From positions 53,796-117,795 of the forward strand of contig CAJJBJ010000007.1 of NCBI GenBank assembly GCA_905182455.1: 64,000 nucleotides of DNA, given 5' to 3'. Positions 1-9,065 of this stretch are shown here, in pieces. Positions within the stretch are counted from its first letter, which is position 1. Each line of letters begins with the position of its first letter. Origin of the DNA: an uncultured Planktomarina sp. GTDB lineage: Bacteria > Pseudomonadota > Alphaproteobacteria > Rhodobacterales > Rhodobacteraceae. Under the pieces are notes generated by a model. It saw only the letters and a program-made list of their open reading frames with translations. It had not been told where the DNA came from and searched no databases. Position numbers and translations under genes: made by a program.

Positions 1-277
1 CAAAGTGGCTGTATGAATAAACTCTACAGTGGCGGCGAGATGAATATGATACGGGCCGGTATAGCCGCACATCTGTGCAGCAGCTAGCGTTAGCATCGGG
101 CGTAAGCGCTTGCCGCCGGCATCTACAAGATGAGCCGTCACTTCAGGGATGCGTGGCGCGTGTTCTGAGGCCATCCTTAACCGGATCAAGCTGTTTACCG
201 CGGCGATATCTTCTGACAATGCCAGCGCTAAGCGATCATGTGGTTTTGACACGATACGGTCCAAAGCGATACCCCAT
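1..277 (-). CDS. ispB: Polyprenyl (octaprenyl) diphosphate synthase, N-terminal part, 5' frameshift
   Basis: The minus strand encodes the N-terminus of a trans-prenyltransferase that makes the isoprenoid tail of ubiquinone; the rest lies beyond the left edge. Visible blocks are KPHDRLALALSEDIAAVN, RMASEHAPRIPEVTAHLV and DAGGKRLRPMLTLAAAQMCG, the last being the conserved GGKRxRP isopentenyl-diphosphate site. The frame is open only from a TTG at 264 or GTG at 252, because a TGA sits just upstream. An ATG at 277 with a well-placed GAGGA (280-284) is one base out of frame. Removing one G from the GGGG run (C 272-275 on the plus strand) would give MGIALDRIVSKPHDR, a normal start for this family. 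I infer a one-base insertion or a sequencing error. Confidence 0.85.
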
Positions 278-328
278 TTTCCTCAAATGTCTCGACAAAC
301 CCATAGGTCTGAGCCTATGTGATAAGTC

Positions 329-544
329 ATGAAAGAATTATTGCACACCACAGATCCAACGGTAATCGCCCTCGCTCAGATGCTCCTTAGGAATGAAGAC
401 ATAACCTGCTTCGAATTTGACGTCTATAGCAGTATCCTTGAAGGCAGCATTGGCATATTGCCGCGCCGCCTGATGGTGGCCGACCGTGATCATTTTGTGG
501 CAGCGGCAATCATGCGCGACAACGATATAGATTTGGGTCAATAG
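329..544 (+). CDS. DUF2007 family small protein
   Basis: This 71-residue protein matches the DUF2007 family (putative signal-transducing protein). The family is a small alpha/beta fold related to PII-like domains and has no settled function. Typical features are the MKELLHTTDP start, the buried EFDVYSSILEGSIG stretch and the RRLMVADRDHFVAA segment. It starts 51 bases from the divergent polyprenyl synthase start, so both probably share this promoter region. Its TAG overlaps the GTG start of the methyltransferase that follows, so the two are translationally coupled. Pairing of DUF2007 with a TrmN6-like methyltransferase is, as I recall, common in Rhodobacteraceae. Confidence 0.85.
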   Translation: MKELLHTTDPTVIALAQMLLRNEDITCFEFDVYSSILEGSIGILPRRLMVADRDHFVAAAIMRDNDIDLGQ

Positions 545-1293
545 TGGAGATCACCCAAGATGGATTTTTGGGCGGTCGATTGACGCTCGCCCAACCCAAA
601 GACGGATATCGCGCTGGGATTGACCCGGTGCTCTTGGCTGCGGCTTGCCCTGCAAAACAAGGTGAAGATGTGCTCGAGCTTGGATGTGGTGTTGGAGTTG
701 CCAGCCTATGTTTGGCGGCCCGCTTGCCCGGGGTTCGGTTGCATGGGGTGGAGATTTTGCCAGACTATGCCCAGTTGGCGCGGGCCAATGCGGCGCAAAA
801 TAAAGTTGAATTCGAAGTGCAGGTGAGTTGTGTCTCTGCTCGTCCAACAGCATTCTATGACCGAGAATTCCACCAAATCATTATGAACCCACCCTATTTT
901 GAAGCGCATGCGTCTTCTATTCCTGCCGACGCCGGTCGTGCCTCGGGCCGTGCGGAGCAGGTAGCATTGTACCATTGGATTGATTTGGCCGCGAAACGTT
1001 TGCGTCCTAAGGGATATTTGACTCTGATCCAACGGGTTGAACGTTTGCCGGATATTCTGTTGGGATTTCAGGGGCGGCTTGGATCAATTTCTGTGCAACC
1101 CCTGGCCCCGCGTGACGGGCGCGCGCCGCATTTGGTTTTGGTGCGTGCGCGTAAATCAGGCCGAGCGGCCTTTCAGCTTTTGGGGACGAAAAGCCTGCAT
1201 TTGGGTCTGGCGCATGCACAAGACCGTCCAGATTATGCGCCAGAGATTTCGGCGATATTGCGCGATGGTGCTGAGTTTTTCTGGCACAGTTAA
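544..1293 (+). CDS. tRNA1(Val) (adenine-N6)-methyltransferase-like protein
   Basis: A 249-residue class I SAM-dependent methyltransferase of the TrmN6/YfiC type. The glycine-rich SAM site VLELGCGVGVASL is near residue 42 and the N6-adenine methyltransferase motif NPPYF near residue 117. NPPY fits methylation of an exocyclic adenine amine, and the N-terminal QDGFLGGRLTLAQPKDGYRAG is the usual TrmN6 opening. It starts with GTG at 544, overlapping the TAG of the DUF2007 gene. The target (A37 of tRNA1Val) is inferred from family membership; closely related enzymes with NPPY can modify other RNAs. Confidence 0.85.
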   Translation: MEITQDGFLGGRLTLAQPKDGYRAGIDPVLLAAACPAKQGEDVLELGCGVGVASLCLAARLPGVRLHGVEILPDYAQLARANAAQNKVEFEVQVSCVSARPTAFYDREFHQIIMNPPYFEAHASSIPADAGRASGRAEQVALYHWIDLAAKRLRPKGYLTLIQRVERLPDILLGFQGRLGSISVQPLAPRDGRAPHLVLVRARKSGRAAFQLLGTKSLHLGLAHAQDRPDYAPEISAILRDGAEFFWHS

Positions 1294-1410
1294 GCTTTGA
1301 GCAATCTTTCGCGCAAATAACGGCTTTGTGGCGTGATGGTGCAAACCGAGCGTGACAGACTAGATTTAGTATGGTCGACTAAAAATACACGCAAATCGAG
1401 AGGAGGAACC

Positions 1411-1578
1411 ATGAACCTAAATTCCAGAATCACTGAGTTGCAACGCAAGCATATGAGACTTGCCCAAGAGGTGGAGAGCGCCCAAAAAGCTCCAGCTTCG
1501 GATCACTTGTGGGTTGGAGAGTTGAAGAAAAAAAAGTTGCTCCTAAAAGAAGAAATTTCACGATTATCAGAAATATAA
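1411..1578 (+). CDS. DUF465 family (YdcH-like) protein
   Basis: A 55-residue, highly charged, probably coiled-coil protein of the DUF465/YdcH family: MNLNSRITELQRKHMRLA, a short linker, then LKKKKLLLKEEISRL. I chose the ATG at 1411 because a perfect AGGAGG stands at 1401-1406; longer upstream reading would ignore this strong ribosome site. The function of the family is unknown. It stands alone and is followed by a strong hairpin shared with the convergent phaB. Confidence 0.85.
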   Translation: MNLNSRITELQRKHMRLAQEVESAQKAPASDHLWVGELKKKKLLLKEEISRLSEI

Positions 1579-1603
1579 CCGGTTAGTAAATCACCCGAAT
1601 ACA

Positions 1604-1634
1604 AAAACGGCTGCCCCGAAAGGCAGCCGTTGAT
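1604..1634. terminator. Bidirectional rho-independent terminator
   Basis: A 10-base-pair stem (AACGGCTGCC at 1606-1615 with its complement at 1622-1631) has a six-base loop. Read on the minus strand it is followed by a T run, so it best serves the convergent phaAB transcript; it can also stop the DUF465 transcript. Confidence 0.85.
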
Positions 1635-1656
1635 CAGAAAGGCGATGATCAAGAGA

Positions 1657-2379
1657 TCACGCCATATACTGACCACCATTTGCGGTCAGTGTTGCACCGG
1701 TGATGAAACCCGCATCGTCGGAGGCTAAAAACACCACGCAACGTGCGATTTCGCTGGCTTCGCCAAGGCGACCTGCTGGGATTTGTGCGACAATGCTGTC
1801 ACGAACTTTCTCAGGCACAGCCAAAACCATCTCGGTTGCGATATAGCCCGGGCAAATCGCATTTACCGTGATGCCAGCGCGCGCGCCTTCTTGGGCCAAT
1901 GCTTTTGTAAAGCCAATATCGCCAGCTTTTGCTGCTGAATAATTGGCCTGCGCAAATTGACCTTTTTGACCATTGATGGAGGAAATATTGATCACTCGGC
2001 CAAATTTTCGCTCACGCATACCGTTCCAGAGCGGGTGCGTCATGTTGAAGACACCGTCCAAATTCGTGCGCATAACGTCGGTCCATTGATCTCGGGTCAT
2101 TTTATGGAAAGGCGCATCACGGGTGATGCCCGCATTGTTCACCAATACTTCGATCTTGCCCAAATCAGCTTCAACTTGAGTAATTCCCGAGGTGCAGGCA
2201 TCATAGTCTGAGACGTCCCATTTATAGGTTTTGATACCGGTTTTGGCGGTGAAGGCTGCGGCTTTTTCATCGTTGCCGGCATAGGTTGCGGCGACTGTAT
2301 AGCCTTCAGCTTTGAGGGCGGCGGAAATGGCGGCGCCAATACCTCGGGACCCTCCGGTTACTAGAGCGACACGGGACAT
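1657..2379 (-). CDS. phaB: Acetoacetyl-CoA reductase
   Basis: A 240-residue short-chain dehydrogenase that reduces acetoacetyl-CoA to (R)-3-hydroxybutyryl-CoA with NADPH, the second step of polyhydroxybutyrate synthesis. The cofactor site TGGSRGIG is near residue 8, NNAGI near 86, the catalytic Ser in NISSINGQKGQ, and the YSAAK Tyr/Lys pair near residue 150. The C-terminus FLASDDAGFITGATLTANGG is typical. It lies 136 bases downstream of phaA on the same strand and probably forms an operon with it. Similarity to FabG is expected, but the phaA neighbour and the GQ-rich active-site segment favour PhaB. Confidence 0.93.
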   Translation of the reverse strand: MSRVALVTGGSRGIGAAISAALKAEGYTVAATYAGNDEKAAAFTAKTGIKTYKWDVSDYDACTSGITQVEADLGKIEVLVNNAGITRDAPFHKMTRDQWTDVMRTNLDGVFNMTHPLWNGMRERKFGRVINISSINGQKGQFAQANYSAAKAGDIGFTKALAQEGARAGITVNAICPGYIATEMVLAVPEKVRDSIVAQIPAGRLGEASEIARCVVFLASDDAGFITGATLTANGGQYMA

Positions 2380-2515
2380 GAGTTCTTCCTATATGGTTTT
2401 AATGCGTAATTATATTACATCAATTAGATAAATAACGCAATAATATTTTGCGCTGAATTTGATTTATTTGGGTTTGTGGTCTGCCTTCGCCAGATTTGGC
2501 AAAGGCAGATGGTGT

Positions 2516-3694
2516 TTAGGGCCGTTCAAGGCACATGGCGACACCCATGCCACCACCGATGCAGAGCGTGGCCAAACCACGTTTAGCGCCACGGCGCTGC
2601 ATTTCGAACAGCAATGTGTTTAGAATTCGGCATCCTGAGGCACCGATTGGGTGGCCAATAGCAATTGCGCCCCCGTTGACGTTTACGATGGCGGGATCCC
2701 AGCCCATATCTTTGTTCACAGCGCAGGCCTGAGCGGCAAACGCTTCGTTGGCCTCCACCAAGTCTAAATCACCGACGGACCAACCGGCCTTTTCAAGGGC
2801 TTTGCGGCTTGCATAGATCGGGCCGACACCCATGATCGACGGGTCCAGCCCTGCGGTTGCGTAGCTGGCAATACGGGCCAAAGGCTCAAGACCGCGCTTT
2901 TCAGCTTCCTCGGCGGTCATAAGCAAGACTGCCGCGGCGCCATCATTCAAGCCAGACGCATTCGCTGCGGTGACAGTTCCACCTTCACGTCCAAAGGCGG
3001 GACGCATTTTGGCCATGGCATCGAGAGTTGCGCCGTGGCGAATATATTCATCTGCATCAACAATGGTGTCACCCTTGCGGGTTTTGACAGTGAATGCTGA
3101 AATTTCATCGGCGAATTTACCGGCTTTTTGAGCGACTTCCGCTTTGTTTTGGCTTGCCACGGCAAATTCATCTTGCGCGTCGCGGCTGATTTGCCATTTC
3201 TCTGCCACATTCTCGGCTGTTTGGCCCATGTGATAATTGTTGAAGGCATCCCAAAGGCCATCACGGATCATGCTGTCTATATATTTGACATCACCCATTT
3301 TGGTGCCACTGCGCAGATGCGCCACATGCGGGGAAAGGGTCATGTTCTCTTGACCACCAGCCGCCACGATGTTTGCGTCACCCAATTGGATATGTTGTGC
3401 GGCAAGCGCCACGGCACGCAGGCCGGATCCACAGACCTGATTGATGCTCCAGGCTGCAGCTTCGATAGAAAGACCCGCATTGATATGGGCTTGGCGCGCT
3501 GGGTTTTGGCCTTGGCCTGAAGTCAAAACTTGACCCAAAATAGTTTCGCTCACCTCAGATTTATCGATCCCGGCGCGTGCAACAACAGCTTGCAGAACGG
3601 AAGAGCCTAGATCATGGGCCGGTGTATTGGCAAAAGCGCCACCAAAGCTTCCCACGGCAGTCCGGGCTGCAGATACGATTACGATATTTGTCAT
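2516..3694 (-). CDS. phaA: Acetyl-CoA C-acetyltransferase (beta-ketothiolase)
   Basis: A 392-residue biosynthetic thiolase that condenses two acetyl-CoA into acetoacetyl-CoA. The acylated Cys is in [11 protein letters not shown] near residue 89; the C-terminal catalytic blocks are [17 protein letters not shown] and [10 protein letters not shown]. Length is exactly that of the family. The start is preceded by AGGAGA on the minus strand. Directly upstream is a TGC-rich stretch that looks like a PhaR-type operator, fitting control by polymer state. No phaC, phaP or phaR gene is in this window. Confidence 0.95.
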   Translation of the reverse strand: MTNIVIVSAARTAVGSFGGAFANTPAHDLGSSVLQAVVARAGIDKSEVSETILGQVLTSGQGQNPARQAHINAGLSIEAAAWSINQVCGSGLRAVALAAQHIQLGDANIVAAGGQENMTLSPHVAHLRSGTKMGDVKYIDSMIRDGLWDAFNNYHMGQTAENVAEKWQISRDAQDEFAVASQNKAEVAQKAGKFADEISAFTVKTRKGDTIVDADEYIRHGATLDAMAKMRPAFGREGGTVTAANASGLNDGAAAVLLMTAEEAEKRGLEPLARIASYATAGLDPSIMGVGPIYASRKALEKAGWSVGDLDLVEANEAFAAQACAVNKDMGWDPAIVNVNGGAIAIGHPIGASGCRILNTLLFEMQRRGAKRGLATLCIGGGMGVAMCLERP

Positions 3695-3820
3695 AAAGAC
3701 TCTCCTCTTTAATGAGGTCTACCTTCAGCACAAAGGGTCGTTGGATATGCGCAGTTCGGCTCTCACTTTGAGGCATTTGTAAGAATTTTATCTTAAAATG
3801 ACAATGCGTGAATTTTGAAA

Positions 3821-3860
3821 ATGCTGCAAATGCAATATTTTATGCTGCGATGCGGCAAAA
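3821..3860. promoter_or_regulatory. Candidate PhaR-type operator upstream of phaA
   Basis: Two copies of a TGC-rich motif: ATGCTGCAAATGCAAT at 3821-3836 and ATGCTGCGATGCGGCA at 3842-3857. PhaR repressors of Paracoccus and Rhodobacter are known to bind TGC-rich sites of this look ahead of pha genes. The sites lie about 130-165 bases upstream of the phaA start. The repressor gene itself is not in the window. Confidence 0.5.
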
Positions 3861-3889
3861 TTATGACACAGCATCATTTCTTATGGGAT

Positions 3890-4730
3890 TTGACGCCACG
3901 AGGGAGTGAAGGATGGGGCGACGAAGTGATATTCTTGCAGACAGTCCACCCAAGCTCGGCCAGCAATCGCGCGTTGGGTACGGTTTCAACGTTTTAAGCC
4001 ACAGAAAACATCTCAAAACTAGAGGCAATGCCACTCAAAGCTTGGATCAGCGCTTGATTGTCGAGGATTGCACAATGCAATTTGTGAATTGTCGTCCAAT
4101 TTGATAATGTCGAAAAAGAAGTCGCGCAAATGCCGAAATGAGGTTTGGCCCGCGCCAAAATTATCGAGCGCAAAGCAAATCTCTAATTTTGCATATCATT
4201 CATGAAATAGCGGGCCACCTCCGGGGCCGCCATGACGCTTGGCTCGGTGATTTCCGGTATCAGGTTCTTTGCCAACTGCAGATTACCACAAATCGCATCC
4301 CCAAGGGTGCAAATCCATATCGGATACCCAATAGATTGTGCGGACATGTTGATCTACATGCGCAAGGTCGATTGCTTAACCAGCATGGCCAAGCCCAACC
4401 ACAGCATCGCACAATCAATCATCCGGCCCATTTTGTTATTCTCAACAAGAGGGATGAAATCTCGGTTGGAAATATGGCGTTTGGCCGGATCAATCACTCA
4501 AAAAACACAATCTTGTTTGTGTCGCCGGCCTGCACAACCGGCTGAAATACCAATGCGGTGCGCCCATGGCCCAGCGAGCCTTTGACGGTACTTAAGACGT
4601 TGGTATCCCGCTTTGCCACCGCTATGCTCTGCGGATTGGGAAGGTGAGGGTTGAGCAGTTTATAATTGCCCCAGGTCATGAGGCGCCTCGCTAATGTATT
4701 GGCAACATCTCTCAACAGCCCTAACGTGAG
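3890..4730 (-). pseudogene. Degenerate EAL-domain c-di-GMP phosphodiesterase
   Basis: No single frame is open here, but minus-strand fragments in different frames line up with one EAL domain from N to C. They are GRTALVFQPVVQAGDTNKIV (about 4560-4505), RHISNRDFIPLVENNKMGRM (about 4470-4410), INMSAQSIGYPIWI (about 4350-4310), LIPEITEPSVMAAPEVARYF (about 4265-4205), LRDFFFDIIKLD (about 4130-4095), NQALIQALSGIASSFEMFSV (about 4055-3995) and VDCLQEYHFVAPSFTPSW (about 3950-3900). At least three frameshifts plus stops separate them, and the ALDDFGAG block between MNDMQ and LRDFF is lost. An intact ancestor would degrade cyclic di-GMP. This is old decay, not one sequencing error. Confidence 0.85.
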
Positions 4731-4746
4731 TTAAATTGGAGGCGAA

Positions 4747-5316
4747 ATGGAACGTTGTGGCTGGGTCGGAATAAATACAATTTATCTTGAATATCACGAC
4801 ACTGAATGGGGGGTTCCGGAGTATGACAGCCGCGCCCTTTGGGAGAAGTTGATTTTAGATGGGTTTCAGGCGGGTTTGAGCTGGATCACCATTTTAAAAA
4901 AGCGAGATGCTTTTCGGGAAGCCTTTGCTGAATTTGATCCGCAGGTGATAGCGACTTGGGGGGGGGCGGAGGTTGAGATCCTGCTGCAAAATGCTGGAAT
5001 CGTGCGCCACCGTGGCAAGATTGAGGCCACAATAGGCAATGCACAGGCCTATCTACGGTTGACGGACGAGATGCCGTTTTCGGATCGTATGTGGGCCTAT
5101 GTTGAGGGCCAACCCTTGGTTGGTGGCTATGCAACCTTGGCGGATGTGCCCACCCAATCCCCGTTGAGTTTGCAGATTTCAAAGGATCTCAAGGCGGCTG
5201 GCTTCAAATTTTGTGGACCCACTATTATTTATGCGTGGATGGAGGCCTGCGGTTTGTTTAACAACCATGCCCTTGGCTGCCAGCGGCACCATGAGGTTCA
5301 ATCTATGGCGCGATGA
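4747..5316 (+). CDS. tag: DNA-3-methyladenine glycosylase I
   Basis: A 189-residue base-excision-repair enzyme that removes 3-methyladenine from DNA. The family's zinc ligands are present: Cys4 and His17 at the N-terminus and His/Cys in NNHALGC near the C-terminus. The helix-hairpin region LSWITILKKRDAFREAFAEF and the hydrophobic base pocket around GFKFCGPTIIYAWMEA are typical. The start has a GGAGG ribosome site ending 4 bases ahead. Its last 14 bases overlap the end of the convergent tlpA-like gene. Confidence 0.95.
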   Translation: MERCGWVGINTIYLEYHDTEWGVPEYDSRALWEKLILDGFQAGLSWITILKKRDAFREAFAEFDPQVIATWGGAEVEILLQNAGIVRHRGKIEATIGNAQAYLRLTDEMPFSDRMWAYVEGQPLVGGYATLADVPTQSPLSLQISKDLKAAGFKFCGPTIIYAWMEACGLFNNHALGCQRHHEVQSMAR

Positions 5317-5848
5317 GCGCCCGCATGATGGCCAGGGCGCTGTCACTGTGCCAATTGGCATCCCCGAGAAGTCGGGCGATTTCCTGTCCATCTCGATCTA
5401 GCACGACCGTGACTGGCAATCCCAAAACCCCCATTTCACGTGCCAAAGCCTGCCGTGGGTCACGGTGGGCGGGGAGGTTATCGATCTGGATATCATCGAA
5501 AAACGCGGCAATCTTTGCGGGTGGGTTTGGCCCGGTGGCTATGGTGACTACAGCAAAGTCATCGCGGCCTATTGTGGATTGTAAGGCCGAGAGCTCTGGC
5601 ATTTCTTTGCGGCAGGGCGCGCACCATGTGGCCCAAAAGTTGAGCACAACCACTTTGCCGCTATAATCAGACAAAACGCCTTCTGAGCCATCTGCACGGA
5701 TGAAGGCGACCTCTGGGGCCTTTGTTATCTCGCTATGAAACTGAAGTTTGCGCATGTCACCCGTGCGCAGCCCTTCCAGTGCTGCGATGTCTGCATTTGC
5801 AGTGGTGGCAAGGGCCGTATAGAGAACAGCAGTAAGTAAGTAGCGCAT
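5303..5848 (-). CDS. TlpA-family periplasmic thioredoxin-like protein
   Basis: A 181-residue secreted thiol-disulfide protein. A signal peptide with cleavage near ANA (residues 17-19) exports it to the periplasm; the redox site WCAPC has cysteines at 76 and 79 in [16 protein letters not shown]. The cis-Pro loop is in [13 protein letters not shown]. TlpA/ResA relatives reduce apocytochrome c or cytochrome oxidase assembly partners; which one applies here is not visible. It is divergent from argH with only 24 bases between the two start codons, an arrangement I recall in other Rhodobacteraceae. Confidence 0.9.
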   Translation of the reverse strand: MRYLLTAVLYTALATTANADIAALEGLRTGDMRKLQFHSEITKAPEVAFIRADGSEGVLSDYSGKVVVLNFWATWCAPCRKEMPELSALQSTIGRDDFAVVTIATGPNPPAKIAAFFDDIQIDNLPAHRDPRQALAREMGVLGLPVTVVLDRDGQEIARLLGDANWHSDSALAIMRALIAP

Positions 5849-5872
5849 ATCACACTCCCAAAGGTTTCACTC

Positions 5873-7261
5873 ATGACCAAATCCCAAAATCAAATGTGGG
5901 GCGGACGCTTCGCCGCCGGACCAGACGCAATAATGGAGGCAATTAATGCCTCGATTGGGTTTGACCAACGCATCGCCGCCCAAGATATTAAAGGCAGCCG
6001 CGCCCACGCCGCCATGTTGGGGGCAGCTGGTATTATTTCAGATAGCGACTGTACAGCCATTCGGGAAGGGCTCCTCACTGTATTGTCAGAAATTGAAACA
6101 GGAAATTTTCCGTTTCGGGTGGAGCTTGAAGATATTCACATGAATGTCGAAGCCCGACTTAAAGAGGTGATTGGGGAGCCTGCTGGTCGTTTGCACACGG
6201 GGCGCAGCCGCAATGATCAGGTGGCCACTGATTTTCGGCTTTGGGTCCGTGATCAAACGGATGCGGCGATTTTGGGGCTTGAGGCGCTGATGAAATCCTT
6301 TTTACAACAAGCCAAAGCCGGTGCGGATTGGGTCATGCCCGGCTTCACCCATCTGCAAACCGCGCAGCCTGTGACTTGGGGTCATCATATGATGGCCTAT
6401 GTCGAAATGCTGGCGCGTGATAAGTCACGGTTTGAAGATGCGCGTAAACGGATGAACGAAAGCCCATTGGGGGCTGCGGCTTTGGCTGGCACTTCGTTTC
6501 CGATAGACCGTGAAATGACGGCAAAAGATCTAGGCTTTGATCGGCCCGCTGCCAATTCTTTGGATGCCGTATCGGATCGTGATTTTGCGCTTGAGTATCT
6601 CAGCTGTGCCAGTATTTGCGCCATGCACCTTAGCCGCTTTGCAGAAGAGTTGGTGATTTGGTCCTCGGCCCAGTTTCGTTTTGTAACCCTGTCGGATCGA
6701 TTCTCGACAGGCTCGTCAATCATGCCTCAAAAGAAAAACCCCGATGCCGCTGAATTAATTCGTGCCAAGATTGGTCGGATTTTTGGTGCCAATGTGGCTT
6801 TGATGATGGTGATGAAAGGTCTGCCGCTGACTTATTCAAAAGATATGCAAGAAGACAAAGAACAGGTATTTGATGCCGCCGATAATCTGATGCTGGCCTT
6901 GGCTGCGATGACGGGGATGGTCAGCGATATGACGGCAAACCGTGACAGCCTGAAAGTGGCGGCCACCTCGGGTTTTTCAACCGCCACGGATTTGGCCGAC
7001 TGGCTGGTGCGCGCACTGGGAATGCCTTTCAGAGATGCGCATCACGTCACCGGAAGCTTGGTGGCAATGGCCGAAGCGCAGGGCTGTGATCTGCCTGACT
7101 TGACGTTGGCGCAGATGCAATCGGTCCATGTTGAAATTTTTAACGATGTGTTTGAAGTGCTTGGGGTTGAAAACTCCGTCGCGTCTCGCATGTCCTATGG
7201 TGGCACGGCGCCCGCACAAGTTCGTGCTCAAATTGCACGCTGGGAGGCGGCTTTGGCATGA
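5873..7261 (+). CDS. argH: Argininosuccinate lyase
   Basis: A 462-residue enzyme that splits argininosuccinate to arginine and fumarate, the last step of arginine synthesis. The superfamily signature [12 protein letters not shown] is around residue 280, and [17 protein letters not shown] holds substrate-binding residues. Length matches the family. The stop overlaps by ATGA with a small lipoprotein gene and is followed by a DUF2834 gene and lysA, so arginine and lysine genes are probably co-transcribed. Its promoter must overlap the divergent tlpA start, since the gap is 24 bases. Confidence 0.97.
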   Translation: MTKSQNQMWGGRFAAGPDAIMEAINASIGFDQRIAAQDIKGSRAHAAMLGAAGIISDSDCTAIREGLLTVLSEIETGNFPFRVELEDIHMNVEARLKEVIGEPAGRLHTGRSRNDQVATDFRLWVRDQTDAAILGLEALMKSFLQQAKAGADWVMPGFTHLQTAQPVTWGHHMMAYVEMLARDKSRFEDARKRMNESPLGAAALAGTSFPIDREMTAKDLGFDRPAANSLDAVSDRDFALEYLSCASICAMHLSRFAEELVIWSSAQFRFVTLSDRFSTGSSIMPQKKNPDAAELIRAKIGRIFGANVALMMVMKGLPLTYSKDMQEDKEQVFDAADNLMLALAAMTGMVSDMTANRDSLKVAATSGFSTATDLADWLVRALGMPFRDAHHVTGSLVAMAEAQGCDLPDLTLAQMQSVHVEIFNDVFEVLGVENSVASRMSYGGTAPAQVRAQIARWEAALA

Positions 7262-7371
7262 AATATCTAACCTGTTTAGCCTTTATAGCTCTGTGCGCCT
7301 GCGGTGCTGATGGGGAGCCAGAACAGCCTGTGGCCTTGGCCGATTTGCGCGCCGTGGCCGCCAGTAAGTGA
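7258..7371 (+). CDS. Small putative lipoprotein
   Basis: A 37-residue open frame overlapping the argH stop by four bases (ATGA). [16 protein letters not shown] forms a short signal with a lipobox-like LCAC, so the protein could be lipid-anchored at Cys15; the remainder is only about 22 residues. I recall a similarly placed tiny lipoprotein after argH in other Rhodobacteraceae. Function unknown. Confidence 0.65.
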   Translation: MKYLTCLAFIALCACGADGEPEQPVALADLRAVAASK

Positions 7372-7382
7372 GGAGACCCGTG

Positions 7383-7691
7383 ATGCGAATAATCTATTTG
7401 GCCTTGGCTGTTTGGGGTGCAGTGCACCCTATGTATTATTTTGTCAGCTGGTTTCAGACTGACGGCCTCAATCTTGGGCTTATGGTTGCGGCATGGCATG
7501 CCAATGCGGCCAGCAGTGGCTTGGTTTGGGATCTTACTATCGCGGCCACTGCTCTTACAGTTTGGATCCTCTATGAGGTGTCCCAAACTCGGAAGTATGG
7601 GCATTTAATCTCAATCTTTGCGACCTTTGGCATCGGGGTGAGTTGTGGTTTGCCGCTGTATCTCTACCTTCGAAGCCAACCCAAAAATTGA
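7383..7691 (+). CDS. DUF2834 membrane protein
   Basis: A 102-residue protein with three predicted membrane segments, matching DUF2834: MRIIYLALAVWGAVHPMYYF, then SSGLVWDLTIAATALTVWIL, then ISIFATFGIGVSCGLPLYLY. Start at the ATG at 7383, with TGAGGAG just upstream; a GTG at 7380 is also possible. It sits between the argH-linked lipoprotein and lysA in one direction. Function unknown. Confidence 0.8.
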   Translation: MRIIYLALAVWGAVHPMYYFVSWFQTDGLNLGLMVAAWHANAASSGLVWDLTIAATALTVWILYEVSQTRKYGHLISIFATFGIGVSCGLPLYLYLRSQPKN

Positions 7692-7774
7692 CCTGTGTGA
7701 GAATAATGCGGCAAAGGTGTTGTTTGAATTTTGTAGCGTGATATGCGCAAGTCAGACCCAATAAGGCATGTATG

Positions 7775-9041
7775 ATGGATCATTTTTTATATCGTGATGG
7801 CGCTTTACACGCCGAAGACGTTGGCTATTTCTCTGATTGCGGCTGCTGTTGGCACGCCCTTTTATCTCTATTCTTCCGCCACATTGCTGCGGCATTTCAA
7901 GCTGTTTGATGACGCGTTGCAGGGCATGGATCATCTGATCTGCTACGCAATGAAGGCCGCCTCCAATCAAGCCATTTTGAAGCTTTTGGGGGAGGCGGGT
8001 GCGGGTATGGATGTGGTGTCGGCTGGTGAATATACCCGTGCGCGTGCTGCGGGTATTCCTGGAGATCGGATTGTGTTTTCCGGCGTGGGTAAAACCCGTG
8101 CTGAAATGGAATTGGTGCTCAAGGGTGGTATTCGTCAATTTAACGTTGAGAGTGAACCGGAAATGCGCGTGCTGTCGGAGGTGGCGAGCTCCGTAGACAA
8201 AGTGGCTCTCATTACGATTCGAATTAATCCGGATGTCGATGCAAAAACCCATGCTAAAATCTCAACTGGTAAAAAAGAAGATAAATTCGGCATCCCAATT
8301 TCGCGGGCGCGTGAAGTCTATGCTATGGCCGCGGCTCTGCCGGGGTTGAAAGTTATCGGCATTGATGTACATATTGGCTCGCAACTGACCGAGCTTGAAC
8401 CCTATGGAGTGGCCTATGAAAAAGTGGCCGAACTGACAGAGATTCTTCGGGCTGATGGTCATGACATCACCCGTTTAGATCTTGGGGGTGGGCTGGGCAT
8501 CCCTTATGAAAACAATAACGCACATCCCCCTACTCCTGAAGACTACGGCGCTTTGATTCGTGAGAAAGTTGGCCATCTGGGCTGCGAGATTGAAATTGAA
8601 CCGGGTAGGTTTATTGCAGGCAATGCGGGTATTTTGGTGAGCGAAGTGATTTACGTGAAAGAGGGCGAAGATCGCGAGTTTTTGATTGTCGATGGAGCAA
8701 TGAATGATTTGATCCGCCCTGCAATGTACGGGGCGCATCACGAAATTGTGCCCATCATCGAGCCGAAGGCGGGAGCTGCTTATCAGCCTTACGATGTTGT
8801 TGGCCCCGTTTGTGAAAGTGGCGATACCTTTGCCAAGGGCCGGCCCCTGCCGCGGATGCATGCAGGTGATTTGATCGCATTCCGAAGTGCTGGGGCTTAT
8901 GGCGCAGTTATGGCGAGTGAATATAATTCTCGCCCCTTAGTGCCCGAGGTTATGGTGCATGGTGATCAATTTGCGGTTATCCGCGCACGACCAAGCTTGG
9001 AAGACATCATTAATCGAGATACAATTCCTGAGTGGGTATAA
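7775..9041 (+). CDS. lysA: Diaminopimelate decarboxylase, with frameshift near residue 16
   Basis: Makes L-lysine from meso-diaminopimelate with PLP. The PLP lysine is in CYAMKAASNQ, the glycine loop is LDLGGGLGIPYE, and GPVCESGDTFAKGRPLP carries the active-site Cys. The familiar N-terminus MDHFLYRDGALHAEDV is readable from ATG 7775, but the rest (LAISLIAAAVGTPFYLYS onward) is one frame over. The break is at 7819-7823, best explained by one missing base. A GTG/ATG at 7794/7797 opens the long frame directly and could give a protein with a scrambled first ten or so residues. Either a recent lesion tolerated through the downstream start, or a sequence error. The essential role argues the product is still made. 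Confidence 0.9.
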
Positions 9042-9065
9042 TCGCGCCACGTCATGGAGGCTTTT

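Noticed and set aside
4138..4585. Plus-strand open frames of 117-135 codons in the gap before tag
   Set aside because: They lie antisense to clear EAL-domain fragments and have no family resemblance; they are shadows of the pseudogene.
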